A stretch of 64,000 nucleotides of DNA from Ambrosia x helenae. Lineage: Eukaryota > Streptophyta > Magnoliopsida > Asterales > Asteraceae. Every line of letters starts with the position of its first letter. Positions within the stretch are counted from its first letter, which is position 1. The notes beneath the pieces were generated by a model. The model was given only the letters and a program-made list of their open reading frames with translations. It searched no databases and was not told the origin of the DNA. The position numbers and the translations under genes are program-made. This document shows positions 34,326-45,379 of the stretch, one piece after another. The stretch covers positions 32,364,626 to 32,428,625 of the forward strand of contig CM061228.1 in NCBI GenBank assembly GCA_030844895.1, read 5' to 3'.

Positions 34326-35641
34326 ATACTAGGTTAGCGACCCGTGGGTACCCACGGTGCAAACCAAAGTAAATTAAAAATGAAAAAGTAATATTAAACT
34401 AATAGTTTTATTTTTGAAGTTAAGTGTGCATAAAAGCAATGAATATATGTAACATTATATTAACATGCAATTCCAAACCAAACAATCAACTATCAATAAA
34501 AAAAATTATAATTTAAAAATCACCAAATCATTAAAAAAATAATATGGAAACTCATTAACAAATAAATCACCATTCAAAATCATCAAATCTTAATATTATT
34601 ATGAAAAAAAAAAAAATACCAAACATAATGTTAAACACGAAATTATAATAGCAAAAAACAAAATCCGAAAAAAACATACGACATTACTAAAAAAATAATA
34701 ATTATCAAATAAAATTAATAAACCAGCGGCCTCCAACGCCTTCTTGTGCTTTTTACCATCCACATGTGCGTTCAATATAGTTTGGCTGGTACATTGCACA
34801 TGGCACAGAGCACAATAGAAGATATCATGACCGCTAACATGTGCCACCTATACAAAAATCAATTAAGAAATAAGGTATTTAATTTTACGTAGTTATAAGT
34901 ATATATCTATATATATATATATATATATATTTAAATCTATTACATTGGAACGATGTTTTTTCCATTTAGATGTTGCACATACTAAGCATTGGCAAGACAT
35001 TGCAACATCTAAATGGAAAAAAAACATCGTTCCAAGGTAATAGATTTAAATATATATATATATATATACACACTTATAACCACGTAAAATTAAATACCTT
35101 ATTTCTTAATTGATTTTTGTATAGGTGGCACATGTTAGCGGTCATGATATCTTCTATTGTGCTCTGTGCCATGTGCAATGTACTAGCCAAACTAACATGA
35201 ACGCACATGTGGATGGTAAAAAGCACAAGAAGGCGTTGGAGGCCGCTGGGTTTATTAATTTTATTTGATTATTATTATTTTTTTTAATAATGTCGTATGG
35301 TTTTTTTTCGGATTTTGTTTTTTGCTATTATAATTTTGTGTTTAACATTATGTTTGGTATTTTTTTTTCATAATAATCTTAAGATTTGATGATTTTGAAT
35401 GGTGATTTATTTGTTAATGAGTTTCCATATTGTTTTTTTAATGATTTGGTGATTTTTAAATTATAATTTTTTTTATTGGTAGTTAATTGTTTGGTTTGGA
35501 ATTGCATGTTAATATAATCTTACATATATTCATTGCTTTTATGCACACTCAACTTCAATAATAAAACTATTAGTTTAATATTACTTTTTAATTTTTAATT
35601 TACTTTGGTTTGCACCGTGGGTACCCACGGGTCGCTAACCT
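34326..35641. mobile_element. Palindromic Helitron: two 3' ends facing outward
   Basis: The left arm (34326-34985) and right arm (about 34990-35641) are near-identical reverse complements, with a 20-25-base centre around 34990. Each outer end has the perfect hairpin CCGTGGGTACCCACGG, spacer GTCGCTAAC, CTAG, then T, which is the Helitron 3' end format. No 5' terminus is seen at the centre. Both arms carry the same zinc-finger gene fragment. The arms differ by a few percent, so the event is not very recent. Confidence 0.75.
34599..35275. pseudogene. C2H2 (U1-type) zinc-finger gene fragment, present twice inverted
   Basis: In the right arm (plus, 35125-35275) an exon after a TATAG acceptor reads VSGHDIFYCALCHVQC and ends NAHVDGKKHKKALEAA. 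This is a CxxC-x12-H-x5-H finger with the GKKHKK tail of the U1/JAZ double-stranded-RNA-binding type. A shorter upstream exon near the palindrome centre gives LQHLNGKK before a GTAATAG donor, likely the end of a preceding finger. The left arm (minus, 34715-34847) repeats it with small changes. No complete gene; captured exons with an intron. Confidence 0.72.
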
Positions 35642-36430
35642 AGTTATTGTATAAAACACATGACTAATTGAATGGTTAATATATACATATATATATTAAT
35701 ACAAGCATATCAAATGGAAGCTAAGAAGAAATAAAGAATTGATCCTCATACACACCTAATTGTAAACGATATATTATATATACTAAAAAAATAAACATAA
35801 TCGTGAGAATGAAATATGAGTTACGTAAATATATGTTCATAAATAAGATTGTCTTGGAGGAAATTACCTAATTGATGAGGAAGTCGATGGAAGAGAGATG
35901 GATGGAATGTGAATAATTGGTAAAGTAAAAGTTAGGTGAATGTTGATATTATTGAAAACTGATGAATTTGTTGGTAGGTGGCGACAAAACCAAAGCATCA
36001 ATTTTAATTTGTGATTGGGCCAATAATGTTGCTGATATCCCCTAATTTGGCTAACGTTTTACCGGGCATTTTGGAATTATGGTGAAATTTTTTTGTATGT
36101 TTAAAATGATTGTGTTTCTTAAATCATTTTGTAAGTCTACATAAATACTCAAATTCTTTTGGCATTAGCCAAAACGTTACGCTAACATGATTAAGTCGAG
36201 ATGCCAAAACAGTGGGATATCTATGAGGCATCAGGAGAATATTATAAAAAAACACAGATTTATTCAATTAATCATCGTACATAACCATACGAATGAAGGA
36301 AAACCAAACATACCAAATTATCCATGACACAAAATCAAACATTGTTCAAAAAAACGAAAAACCAACGATAAAGTGACGTAATAAAAATACGAGTCTCTTA
36401 AAAAACAAACGGCATGTCACGTTCAATAAA
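35642..36430. other. AT-rich stretch without a gene
   Basis: I see no coding signal or clear element ends here. Confidence 0.5.
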
Positions 36431-36432
36431 GA

Positions 36433-39400
36433 TTACTTCTCAATCTTTGGGATGAGAAGAGTGGTGTCTTCAACGGATTTTCATTTGTCTTCTTCAACAT
36501 CGACCTGGACATTACTTGTAGACAACATCGGGCTTTCTTCCGCATCATAAACATCAACCAACTTACGCTTTATAGTAGTTAAGGTAGATGTCTTCCCAGC
36601 AAGAACATCATCTTTTAATCCTTCATTAGCGGCATTTGACACTGGAGTCACATTGTCGCCGGTACCAGAAAATGTTTCCTGAAAATGCATAAAAGTTTAA
36701 TTATTATTTTTCAGGTTCTAGGCTAACAGGGTCTTATGAAAACCTTTAACACAACAATCTAATTATTTATTTGCAGGTTTAGGATACCAATTCATAACAC
36801 TATTTTGGCCATCGCGTTTGTTTACTTTTTTACTAATGTTTGATTCCATAATTGAAATGTGCAGTTATTTGTGAAGCTGTTGAAACTGCATACATGTATA
36901 TGTATGGTGAACAAAAATGATAATGAAATAAAATAGTGTGAACATATTTGACTTTACCCAACTTTCCATTGTATGGTTATATGTATTGTTTAATTTCATA
37001 TTTTTGGTTTGTCCAAAATAGCGACATATGTGTATGTACAGGGTATATAAATACATATCAAAATAGCGATTTATATAATAAAATATCAACAGGAAAAATT
37101 GAGATGGTACCTTTTGAGCAGTCCCAAAAAGCGAAGACATACCCATCGATTCAGAGTCAGTAGCCTGAACATGGTAATGTAAGTAATTTATTAGAAAAAA
37201 CATAAATTGTAAAGAAAAATTATTTATGTTAATACAAATAAAATATAATACAATCATTAATACCTGCCCAATGTTGAGTTTTTTCTTTAACTCTGAAATT
37301 ATGTACGCATCTTGAGTAAACTTTGAGATTCCATACACTTCGTACTTATTTTTCAAATTGAAGGCGGACACTTCAATCTTGAAAGCAAATTCCTTCTCCA
37401 ACAAACAGTCGATCTCATCGGGGTATTTAACTGTCTCACCAACCTGATTAAAAAGGGTAAATCATAATTGTGAAAACGTATACTTATGAAATCTGGTATC
37501 TAGCATGTATTTCATAAAACGTGAATACTGTAAATATATACTTTGTAATACAGAATCTTAAGCTTAGAATATATTTTATTGCTATTTTGGAATTTATACA
37601 TATAAATTTGGTAAGTAAAGAAACAAATAACGATAATATATATTTGGACCGGCTTACGGTATTTTGAGAAAGCAAGTCTGAAGCAGATTCTTTGATAAGT
37701 TCAGAGGCATCACGATGAAACAAAGTAAGGGATATTGGACTTGAATCTTGTACCTAGTTAAGAATAGATTGTCCAAAAAAAAAATTAAATAACCAGTTAG
37801 CTGGTACAAAGTTGTTAATATTAATTTTTTTTATGGAAGTTATCAAATATAATTGTAAAGAATCTGTTATCCATACTTCAAGAAACATATATACGAATTA
37901 GGGGTGAGCAAAAGCGGACCGGACCAAAAAAACCCGAGACTCGAATCGAAAATCAACAAACCCGACCCGGGTCTTGTATTTAGGGTCTGTATACGGTCCT
38001 GGGTTTTAGTTTATGTCAGGTTTCGGGTGGAGTCGGTCCAGGACCGTAAATATACATTGAGAAAACCGAGAACTGAAATAAATTCCTTATATAACTAACT
38101 CTAACTATTTATGCGCCAAATCTTGGGCTTTATTCATTGTACAGCTAAACATATAAATCAATTATGACCTAATAATATACATATATATGTTAATTTTTCG
38201 TTTAAATGTATATAGATGTTGATGCAACTTAAAACTGTGGTTGCTGATGCATCTGGTTGCAGGGCTGAAATGTTGTTTTAAAAAAATATATATATATTTA
38301 GTGGCTTGTATATGGGTCAAAGTGGATAGCGTTACAACAGATAGTTCAAAACATATAACCAAATAATGACCTAATAATATACATATATATGTTAATTTTC
38401 CGTTTAAATGTATATAGATGCTGATGCAACTTTAAACTGTGGCTGCTGATGCATCTGGTTGCTGATGCATCTGTTTGCAGGTCTGAACTGTTGTTTTTAA
38501 ACATATTATACTAAATGTTTTTAGCCAAGCTATTACCTTGGAACTGGTTCAACAATCTTTGAGCTGCACTTGACGTTTACACATTGATGTATCTTCTCCT
38601 CCTCAAAATCACCGGTCCCATCATCTTTTTCACAAACTATATACTCCGTAGCAACCTTTTGGTACACTTGGGACAACCAAGATAGTACGAGCCAACTTCT
38701 TTACAAAGCGCCTTAATTGTACCCAAAACAACCAAATGTTGCTCCTGTAATAAAGACGATAACCCAAATGTTAAAACTTTTAATATAATGAGTAAATTAT
38801 AAAACATTCCAAATCAATTTAAATATAACCAACCTCTTGTATCTCCCAAATATCGTCAATCCTACTCAAAGAGTGTTTGTTAATAAATCCTCCTCAGTGG
38901 AAGCAAACATCGAGACACCATACGGACGATGGCTTGAAGACGGATTATGAATGTTGACCTTAACCAAATTGTAAAGGATTGGATAAACAATTAATGAGTA
39001 ATAAAAAATTTTATATAAATATGTATAAAATATATAAAAGTTGAAAATACCAAGTCTTATAATCATTAATGTCGTGTATATCGTCATTAATAAACAGTCT
39101 ACTGACAGCAGATCCAAAAGAGTTGGATACATATGGTTTTCCTGATACAATAAAGACATTAGTTCAAGACGTTATAATATTTTTCAAGTAACTTAATATA
39201 TAATTTGTAAGTGCTTCTTGTCTAAACATGCTTGCAACATCTTTCTGCTTCTCATTACTTTTACTAAAGGTGGAAGTGGAAATATAGGTCGGTTGGGTCT
39301 GACGGGGCAACTTGTGCTTCAAACATGGGTCCTTTTGGATAATTTGCTTGTATCATATCATTTGTTGGTTGTCAGAAACAACCGATATATCAAAACACCG

Positions 39401-40655
39401 TTATAAAAACTATTCTTTTTTTTTTTGAGATAAACAGCGAGACCTCAATATTTGTCTATTTAACTATTTCATAATCATTAGTACATAGGTGGTTTCGTAT
39501 TTCCTACAGAACCTGCTCTATGACCGGTTGGAGCTGTCATGGGCTTTAAACAAATTTTAATGTGACCCATTAGGCCTGTATTTAAGGTAATGTTGACACA
39601 ATTGAACCCCAAGAGTAAAAATATTTTTTAGTCATTTAAAATAGTTTGGTTCAACTTTGCCGGTTGTAACTAATTTAAAGATAGAGTCTATCGGCTCACT
39701 TATGTGGATCAATAGACATCATGGCAATGTATGCAGACTTGACTAATCTAATATATATACAGTAAAATAACATAAGATATACATTATACCATTAAAGAAC
39801 TTCAAGCGCGCAAACTGCAAAATAACAATAAGATGCTCCTCCTTCGGATGTGCAACCACAAACTTTTGCATTTGATTTGCATACTCATCCCATAGTGTAA
39901 GATAAACGGTCAAACCCCTTATAAGATTAAATAAAAAATTATAAGCTCAAAGTATATATACAAATATATTAGATAATTAATGAATAAGTACAGTATTTGA
40001 TAACATACTCCTGGTTTTCAACTTCCATAGTCAATATTTTTTTCGGTTGAACTTTCACATCCTTGTCTTCGTTCTTGAAAAAAAAAATTATATGGCCAAT
40101 AAGATCTACACGTACATGATCAATATTATAATAATTGATATATAAATATTTACAACTTAATAATACTTGATGATAAACAGGAGATGAGAATTACCTATTG
40201 TGATGTTGTCTGGTATTTGATTATCTATGATTGACTGAAAAGGAACAAAACATAACCCATACATTGGACCTCCAAAATTTTCACATTTTGAAACACGAGT
40301 ATTAGGGTTGAAATAGATCTTCTTTGGGTTTTCAGAAAATTTATATTTAGATGGATTGTATCCAATACCAGGACTGGTAATGGTTAAACATGCATTTTCT
40401 TCACAAAATTTTTCAAACCTAAAGAACCATCTTTTGAAAACATTGGTTTGGATTTTATTACCCTGTAAAAGATAAAAAAAATGTTAACAATTTTGTATAA
40501 GCATTTAAATGTTTTAACATTATTAAAAAAAATAAAAAAAAATCAGATAAGTTATGTCTTACATGTTATTCAATTAGGATCATCTCGATCGAATAGTCTT
40601 CCTTAGGTGTCCTGCGATCTGGTTGTCGCCAAACTCTTATAACTCTAACTCGCAT
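36433..40655 (-). pseudogene. RPA1-like (replication protein A large subunit) pseudogene
   Basis: Minus strand, about ten exon pieces in correct order. 40563-40655 reads RVRVIRVWRQPDRRTPKEDY (first OB fold). 40195-40462 reads KIQTNVFKRWFFRFEKFC through FNPNTRVSKCENFGG. Near 40010-40075 is KKILTMEVENQE. 39800-39910 reads TLWDEYANQMQKFVVAHPKE and VILQFARLKFF (middle OB fold). 39070-39140 reads SRLFINDDIHDI. 38590-38745 has TIKALCKEVGSYYLGCPKC then a Cys pair, a C4 zinc site. 37290-37430 reads EKEFAFKIEVSAFNLKNKYE. 36433-36690 has a C-terminal tail KRKLVDVYDAEESP and LLIPKIEK. Internal stops (first piece; VEEDK then stop) and lost frames make it nonfunctional. RPA-like genes of this kind are common in plants and some belong to Helitrons. 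The 5' side is cut by an LTR fragment at 40656. Confidence 0.75.
38168..38505. repeat. Partial duplication in an RPA-like intron
   Basis: Two copies (about 38168-38282 and 38368-38502) share ACCTAATAATATACATATAT, GTTTAAATGTATATAGATG and TGCTGATGCATCTGGTTGC. The second copy has an extra internal GCTGATGCATCTG unit. Just upstream (37903-38060) is a GC-richer segment, GTGAGCAAAAGCGGACCGGA, resembling one end of a hAT-type MITE. Confidence 0.6.
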
Positions 40656-41712
40656 AACAACGTTGCAAATCATCATCCTATTGTTACTATATCATTCTAG
40701 TACAAACCCTAACATCATACAACCATCAAATCAAATCTTAACATTCTAAATCCTCCTAAATCACTCAAACGGGTCAAAACTCATATTATCATCAAAACAC
40801 ATCAAACAACCTTCAAACTCCTAGATATACATCCTAACAACTTATCCATATCAGTAAAACATCAAACACATAAGAATCCCAATGTTTTAATCATAAAAAT
40901 CCGTTCTTTGTATGTATACTTCACAAATAACTCATATAAGGGATTAGACTTATTTTAAAACTGTTTTTCAAAGGTTTTCAAAGACACAAACTTTACAAAA
41001 CCAGGTCTGGACCTTTAGGGATCAAAATAACAACATGATAAAAGCTTAGGATGGATAACACACCTAAGATTATGCTAAAGAGAGTGTGTAGAGCTTGAAA
41101 ATGGTAGGTTTTAGGGCAAAAAGGAATTCCGGAGGTTGAGTATGCTGTGAGAGAGGCTTGGGATGAGTTAGGGTTTCATAAATGATGTTTCACAAGTCAA
41201 GGGTGGTATTTATAGGTGTTCCTAGTCGTCCTTGCTGTTACAGGCGAGTAAGGTCCTACTCGCCTCCTATTAGAGGCGAGTAGCCTCCTACTCGCCCCTG
41301 CAGGTGGTGATTAGGAATCCTAATCACCCCCTGCAGGTGTGTGTGGGTTTTCGGCACGTTAAACACTATTTTAACATATATAAGCACGTATTCACATAAC
41401 GACAAGTCATATAATGATTATAAACACATAATGCATGATAACTAACATGTTCATATTTGTTCACCAATCCCCGGGACTCGAGACTTGCGTGTGTGTATTA
41501 AATCCGGTGATTCTACAAATCACCTACCCTTGTACTCATGGTTATGGACCGACTCCCAATGATCCCCTGGATCATTGTAACTACTCCCGATGATTCCCCG
41601 AACCATCGTAACAACTCAACTGACTGAGTTAAGTATTATGTATACATGACTCGCTAAGGTAGACTTACTACTTTGACCAAAGTTACTAACCTGAGTTTGT
41701 CGGGTGTCACAG
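40656..41712 (-). repeat. Truncated gypsy LTR fragment
   Basis: Related to the LTRs at 5670-11141 and 16174-19602: shared AGGTCTGGACCTTTAGGGAT, GACTCGAGACTTGCGTGTG and the terminal TCGGGTGTCACA. The far LTR end (TGTCACACCC) is missing, and the fragment begins abruptly inside the RPA-like gene. It has its own version of the palindromic array, GGCGAGTA...TACTCGCC, at 41240-41330. Confidence 0.75.
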
Positions 41713-42698
41713 TTGCAATACAACATTATGATACTTAGGATTTTTTTTTTTTTTTTTGCAAGTTACGCAAAAAGATTAGAAATGTGCACACTATGTTTTA
41801 ACAAGTATTCGTAGAAAGAAAAGAAAGGAAATGTGCACCGCCACTTACAACTGATTGCAGTTCACCACAAAAACCATGTACTCATTATTGAAAAAATCTT
41901 AATAAACCAAAGGTATGTTACTATAACAGACCATTATGAACATAAACATCACTCTTGTGTAAGTTGTCGGGTCATTGCATATCCACATAACCGTGCCATT
42001 GAAGACACCTTGCTAAATAATAAAGTTCATTTACATGACAAAAGCATGTAGTAATAATATGATGTTGTATAAACTATCATATGAAGGTCATTGTCCATTT
42101 AGAAATTAAATGTTGTGATTTGTAAGTTTGTAATAGACTTGCCCAACTTGACCCAGAGCTAAAAAATTGCCCAATGTAGCCGGTGAGTCGAACCATCTCG
42201 TCCACTTTGCCGCCGGGTAGATGCATATATATGAAAAGGGTTTATAATATAAGTATTATTATGGCACAGTTTTAAAATTCATACAAGTTTAGCTAAGATA
42301 AGATTATTCATTGTGGTAACATAAATTATTATATTTCATCGCCATTATATGAAATTTGTTCAAAAATATTGCTATCTCGTCTGTTTATTTAGTTTGGGTG
42401 AGTTTCATTTTCATATAAAAGTTAATTATCTTTTAGGGGCATTTAGGGAAGAAACGTTGTAAAATTTAGAAAATTGTAAAGAAACCCTTTGTATGTCATC
42501 TTAATTTTGGACGATTTTGACATATTTGACCATGCCTCCTCATTTATAATGTACTATAGATATAGATATATTCTCCTAAGGTTTAGGCGTCATGCGATTG
42601 TTCTATTTGTGAATCATTTATGGGTATGACGTTACTTTCAGTAATGTCGAAATATTGTTTCGTTTGATTGATAGAAATTTCGAGCTAAAAGTTGTATT
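41713..42698. other. AT-rich stretch ending in a Helitron 5' terminus
   Basis: No gene seen. At about 42535-42560 the minus strand reads TCTATAGTACATTATAAATG followed by AGGAGGC, matching the 5' termini at 822, 3441 and 32155. The RPA-like gene lies downstream of this end in the same orientation, which would fit a Helitron running towards the 3' hairpin at 34326. Confidence 0.45.
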
Positions 42699-42706
42699 AT
42701 GGTGAC

Positions 42707-43230
42707 TAGGGCTGCAAACGAACTGAACTTTCAGCGAACAACTCATGAACCGTTCGGCGGGAAGTTCGTTCGTTTAATAAAAGAACCAACATGAACAGAC
42801 GTCACGTTCATTCGTTTATGTTCGTGAACGTTCGGTAACGTGTTCATTTATGTTCGTTTGTGTTCTATAGTTTAGTAAGGTTTTAATTTTTATACATTTC
42901 TATATTCTTTTATTTTTATTTAGTGAATTCGATGTTATTCAAAAGTTAATATATGTCATTTTGTGTTTGGTTCTGTTCATGAACACTTCTTTGTGTTCAT
43001 GAACACATGTTTGTGTTCATTAATGTCAGTTTATGTTCGAGTGCGTCCATGAACAAAATTAACAAACGAACACAAACGAACATGAACATGAGTGTTTTCT
43101 TAACAAACGAACACGAATAGAAAATCTTGTTCGGTAAGTTTTCATGAACTGTTCGTGAACACATAATTTTCTTAACAAACGAACACGAACAAGGCCTTGT
43201 TCGTGTTCGTTCGGTTCGTTTGCAGCCCTA
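42707..43230. mobile_element. hAT-like MITE (524 bp)
   Basis: Terminal inverted repeats TAGGGCTGCAAACGAACtGAAC on the left, and its complement at the right end with GTTCGTTTGCAGCCCTA. Flanked by ATGGTGAC (42699-42706) and ATGGTGAA (43231-43238), an 8-bp duplication with one mismatch, as for hAT elements. The interior is full of GAACATGAAC/GTTCATGTTC words and codes for nothing. Confidence 0.85.
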
Positions 43231-43238
43231 ATGGTGAA

Positions 43239-43900
43239 CTATAAATTTCATTTAACTTTTTTGCTAGCATGTTTATTGGTTTTGTTTTATCAAACCACCT
43301 TAGGGGTTGGGAATATGCAATCTTTAATTAAATGAAACCCAATTCATAGGTTGGTATAATGATTAGGCCGGTTTGACAGTATTTCGAACCTAAGCTAGGG
43401 CTTGGGTCCCTTAAAAATAGAGCCTGATTTAAAAGAAATAGTTTATGCCTCAAATTAACCAACAAAAATAAATTTAATCTCGACATATTAATACACACAC
43501 GAGATATAACGTTTTGATTTTTTTTAACTTCGTCCACATTAAAGCTTTAGTTTATAATTGGGGGTCTCAAGTTTTGGAACGGTTTGGGGCTTTATATAGT
43601 TTTTGTCTCTTTAGAAAGGGCCTTAACGTTTTAGAATGCTTTGGGCCTCCAAAATCGTTGAGTCGGCCCTGCATGAGTATATGTAGTATGTTTGAATTAG
43701 TATGCAATATTATTAGTCAAAGTATCTGTTGGTTTGTTAGGTTGAGTCAATCGGTTCCCATGGAATATATAGGTAAAAGTAGGTGAAGTCATTTGTGTGT
43801 TGTAGCATGTTAGACATAATATTTGATTTTATCCTAAGTATTATATTTAGTTAGTTAACGAGTTGACGTTATCTCACGCGTTGCGGCGGCATATTGCTTA
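43239..43900. other. Noncoding stretch with a decayed Helitron 3' end
   Basis: No gene. Around 43875-43892 ATCTCACGCGTTGCGGCGGC resembles the GC hairpin of the Helitron 3' ends elsewhere, but CTAG is lost. The Sirevirus inserted a few bases to its right. Confidence 0.4.
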
Positions 43901-43905
43901 AAAAA

Positions 43906-44618
43906 TGTTAGGATCTGAGTTTGATTGTTTTGATTATATTTAACTAAAATGATAAGAGTGAAATGAATATAGAATGGAAAGTGCAGCGGAATAATAAACT
44001 GTTAATCAAAACACGAGAGTAATTGTTTTCTGATCGAATGCTTTCATTTATCTAAAAGATTACAATCATACAAGTACTCCCCCTCAGCCTGATCACACAG
44101 TGATTGTTTGCCTGAGAGAATGTTTGTGTGTGTGATGCAATAGAACAGTACAAGCACTGTTCTATTTATAGACAAACCTAAACCACTGATGACCTAGGCT
44201 GACGTCACCTAAGACAATGACCTCTAACAGAATAACAAACATAAAACATCTGCCTATTACAAACTACTGTTACATTGAAAACACTGAAGATAAACTACTG
44301 TTGTAGGAAAACTCTGATGGTCTTGTATCCTCTGCTGGAGCCTAAGTGTTGTTGGCTCCAGCAGTGCTTTAGTCTTCAGTACTTGGATCCGCAGTTGTTC
44401 TTCATCAGACCTTTGGTCAGCAGTTGTTCTTCATCAGTGTTTATTCAGCAGTCCTTTGTATCAGCAGTTGTCATAGCAGTTGTTTGGATAGAACAGTTGT
44501 TAGAGACAGCAGTCTTTTGGGAGATGTATGTTGTAAGGACTGTTTATTGAGAGGATCAACTGTTAGCATATTTTGGCTTTCCAATCATCTGTTCTTCTCC
44601 AGGTCAGCAGACCCAACA
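43906..44618 (-). repeat. Sirevirus 3' LTR
   Basis: 713 bp, TGTTAGGATCTGAG...CAGACCCAACA as written on the plus strand. On the coding strand a TATA-like TATAAATAGAACAG lies at about 44154-44167. The A-rich GCTGATGAAGAACAACTGCT block repeats inside. Confidence 0.93.
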
Positions 44619-44632
44619 ATCTCCCCCTAGAA
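44619..44632 (-). promoter_or_regulatory. Sirevirus polypurine tract
   Basis: On the coding strand CTAGGGGGAGAT lies directly upstream of the 3' LTR. Confidence 0.8.
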
Positions 44633-44658
44633 TAGATGATGCCAAAACTCAGCTTTAT

Positions 44659-45318
44659 TTACTGATCTTTATTTCTCATCAGACTTTCTCTGATTTGTCC
44701 TTTGAATTGTAGTTCAAAGTTCAGAGCAAATAAGTCTTCTTCATCTCTTTCAAGTTCTAGATTTAGCAATGTTTGAAGATCATCTGCACATAGGCTATAT
44801 GCATCTTCCATGCTGATCTTCTGAACTCTTCCATCTGACCTGAGCAGAGTCAATTCATGGTTGTCTTTGTTGACTTTCCATTTTAGAATTGTTGAGTCAG
44901 TGGATTTGCTGAGATGAACTTTTATTTGGGATGAGTTAGGTGATGGGGGTCTTCCAATGAGTTCCCTGAGTTTCTCTATTGTAGGATCAGAGAAAATGTG
45001 TATCTGATTGAAGAGCCCTTCCTTGATGAATGTATCAGCAAACTTCTTCTGATCTTCTTCTGACATTTCCTTCTGTTTCTTGAACTGTCTTCTTGCAGCA
45101 GTTGATAGATCAGAAGTTTCAAGTAAGTTGTCCAAGGTAAAAGTCTGCTGGGGTCTCTTCATCAGTGGCTCATCAGTATAAACAGGTTTTCTAGCCAGGC
45201 TGGGATCCTTCTTTCTGTTTTCTTCAAGACTCTTGTATGTCTCAACCAGCCTCAGCTCAGACCATCTAGAGACAGACCTTATTTCCCCATAGTTAGCAGC
45301 TACTATCTCTTGTCTCAT
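44659..45318 (-). CDS. Sirevirus extra ORF, C-terminal part (219 aa)
   Basis: Minus-strand ORF opening with an internal Met and running to a stop 40 bp before the 3' LTR. It is Lys/Glu-rich and likely helical (MKRPQQTFTLDN, FKKQKEMSEEDQKKFADTF, LELERDEEDLFALN). It directly follows the 1069-residue ORF but in another frame. At the junction (about 45387-45401) the 7-mer GGCTAAA is present twice in tandem, which accounts for the shift. I therefore read it as the tail of the same protein, not a separate gene. No known domain recognised. Confidence 0.6.
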   Translation of the reverse strand: MRQEIVAANYGEIRSVSRWSELRLVETYKSLEENRKKDPSLARKPVYTDEPLMKRPQQTFTLDNLLETSDLSTAARRQFKKQKEMSEEDQKKFADTFIKEGLFNQIHIFSDPTIEKLRELIGRPPSPNSSQIKVHLSKSTDSTILKWKVNKDNHELTLLRSDGRVQKISMEDAYSLCADDLQTLLNLELERDEEDLFALNFELQFKGQIRESLMRNKDQ

Positions 45319-45379
45319 TCTTTTAAACTTTAAGGCTCTGACTGGGTCTCTGCCTTTGCCAAAATTAGGAGTAGAGACT

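Noticed and set aside
36865..37404. 179-residue minus-strand ORF taken as one protein
   Set aside because: Only its first 40-50 residues belong to the RPA-like exon; the rest is intron read-through.
37903..38060. GTGAGCAAAAGCGGACCGG segment as a complete MITE
   Set aside because: Looks like one end of a hAT-type MITE, but no matching right end is present.
43340..43680. Possible second MITE with GGGCCT...CGGCCCT words
   Set aside because: No paired ends or target duplication could be found.
44275..44630. ORFs repeated at 56085-56458
   Set aside because: Chance frames within the two identical Sirevirus LTRs.
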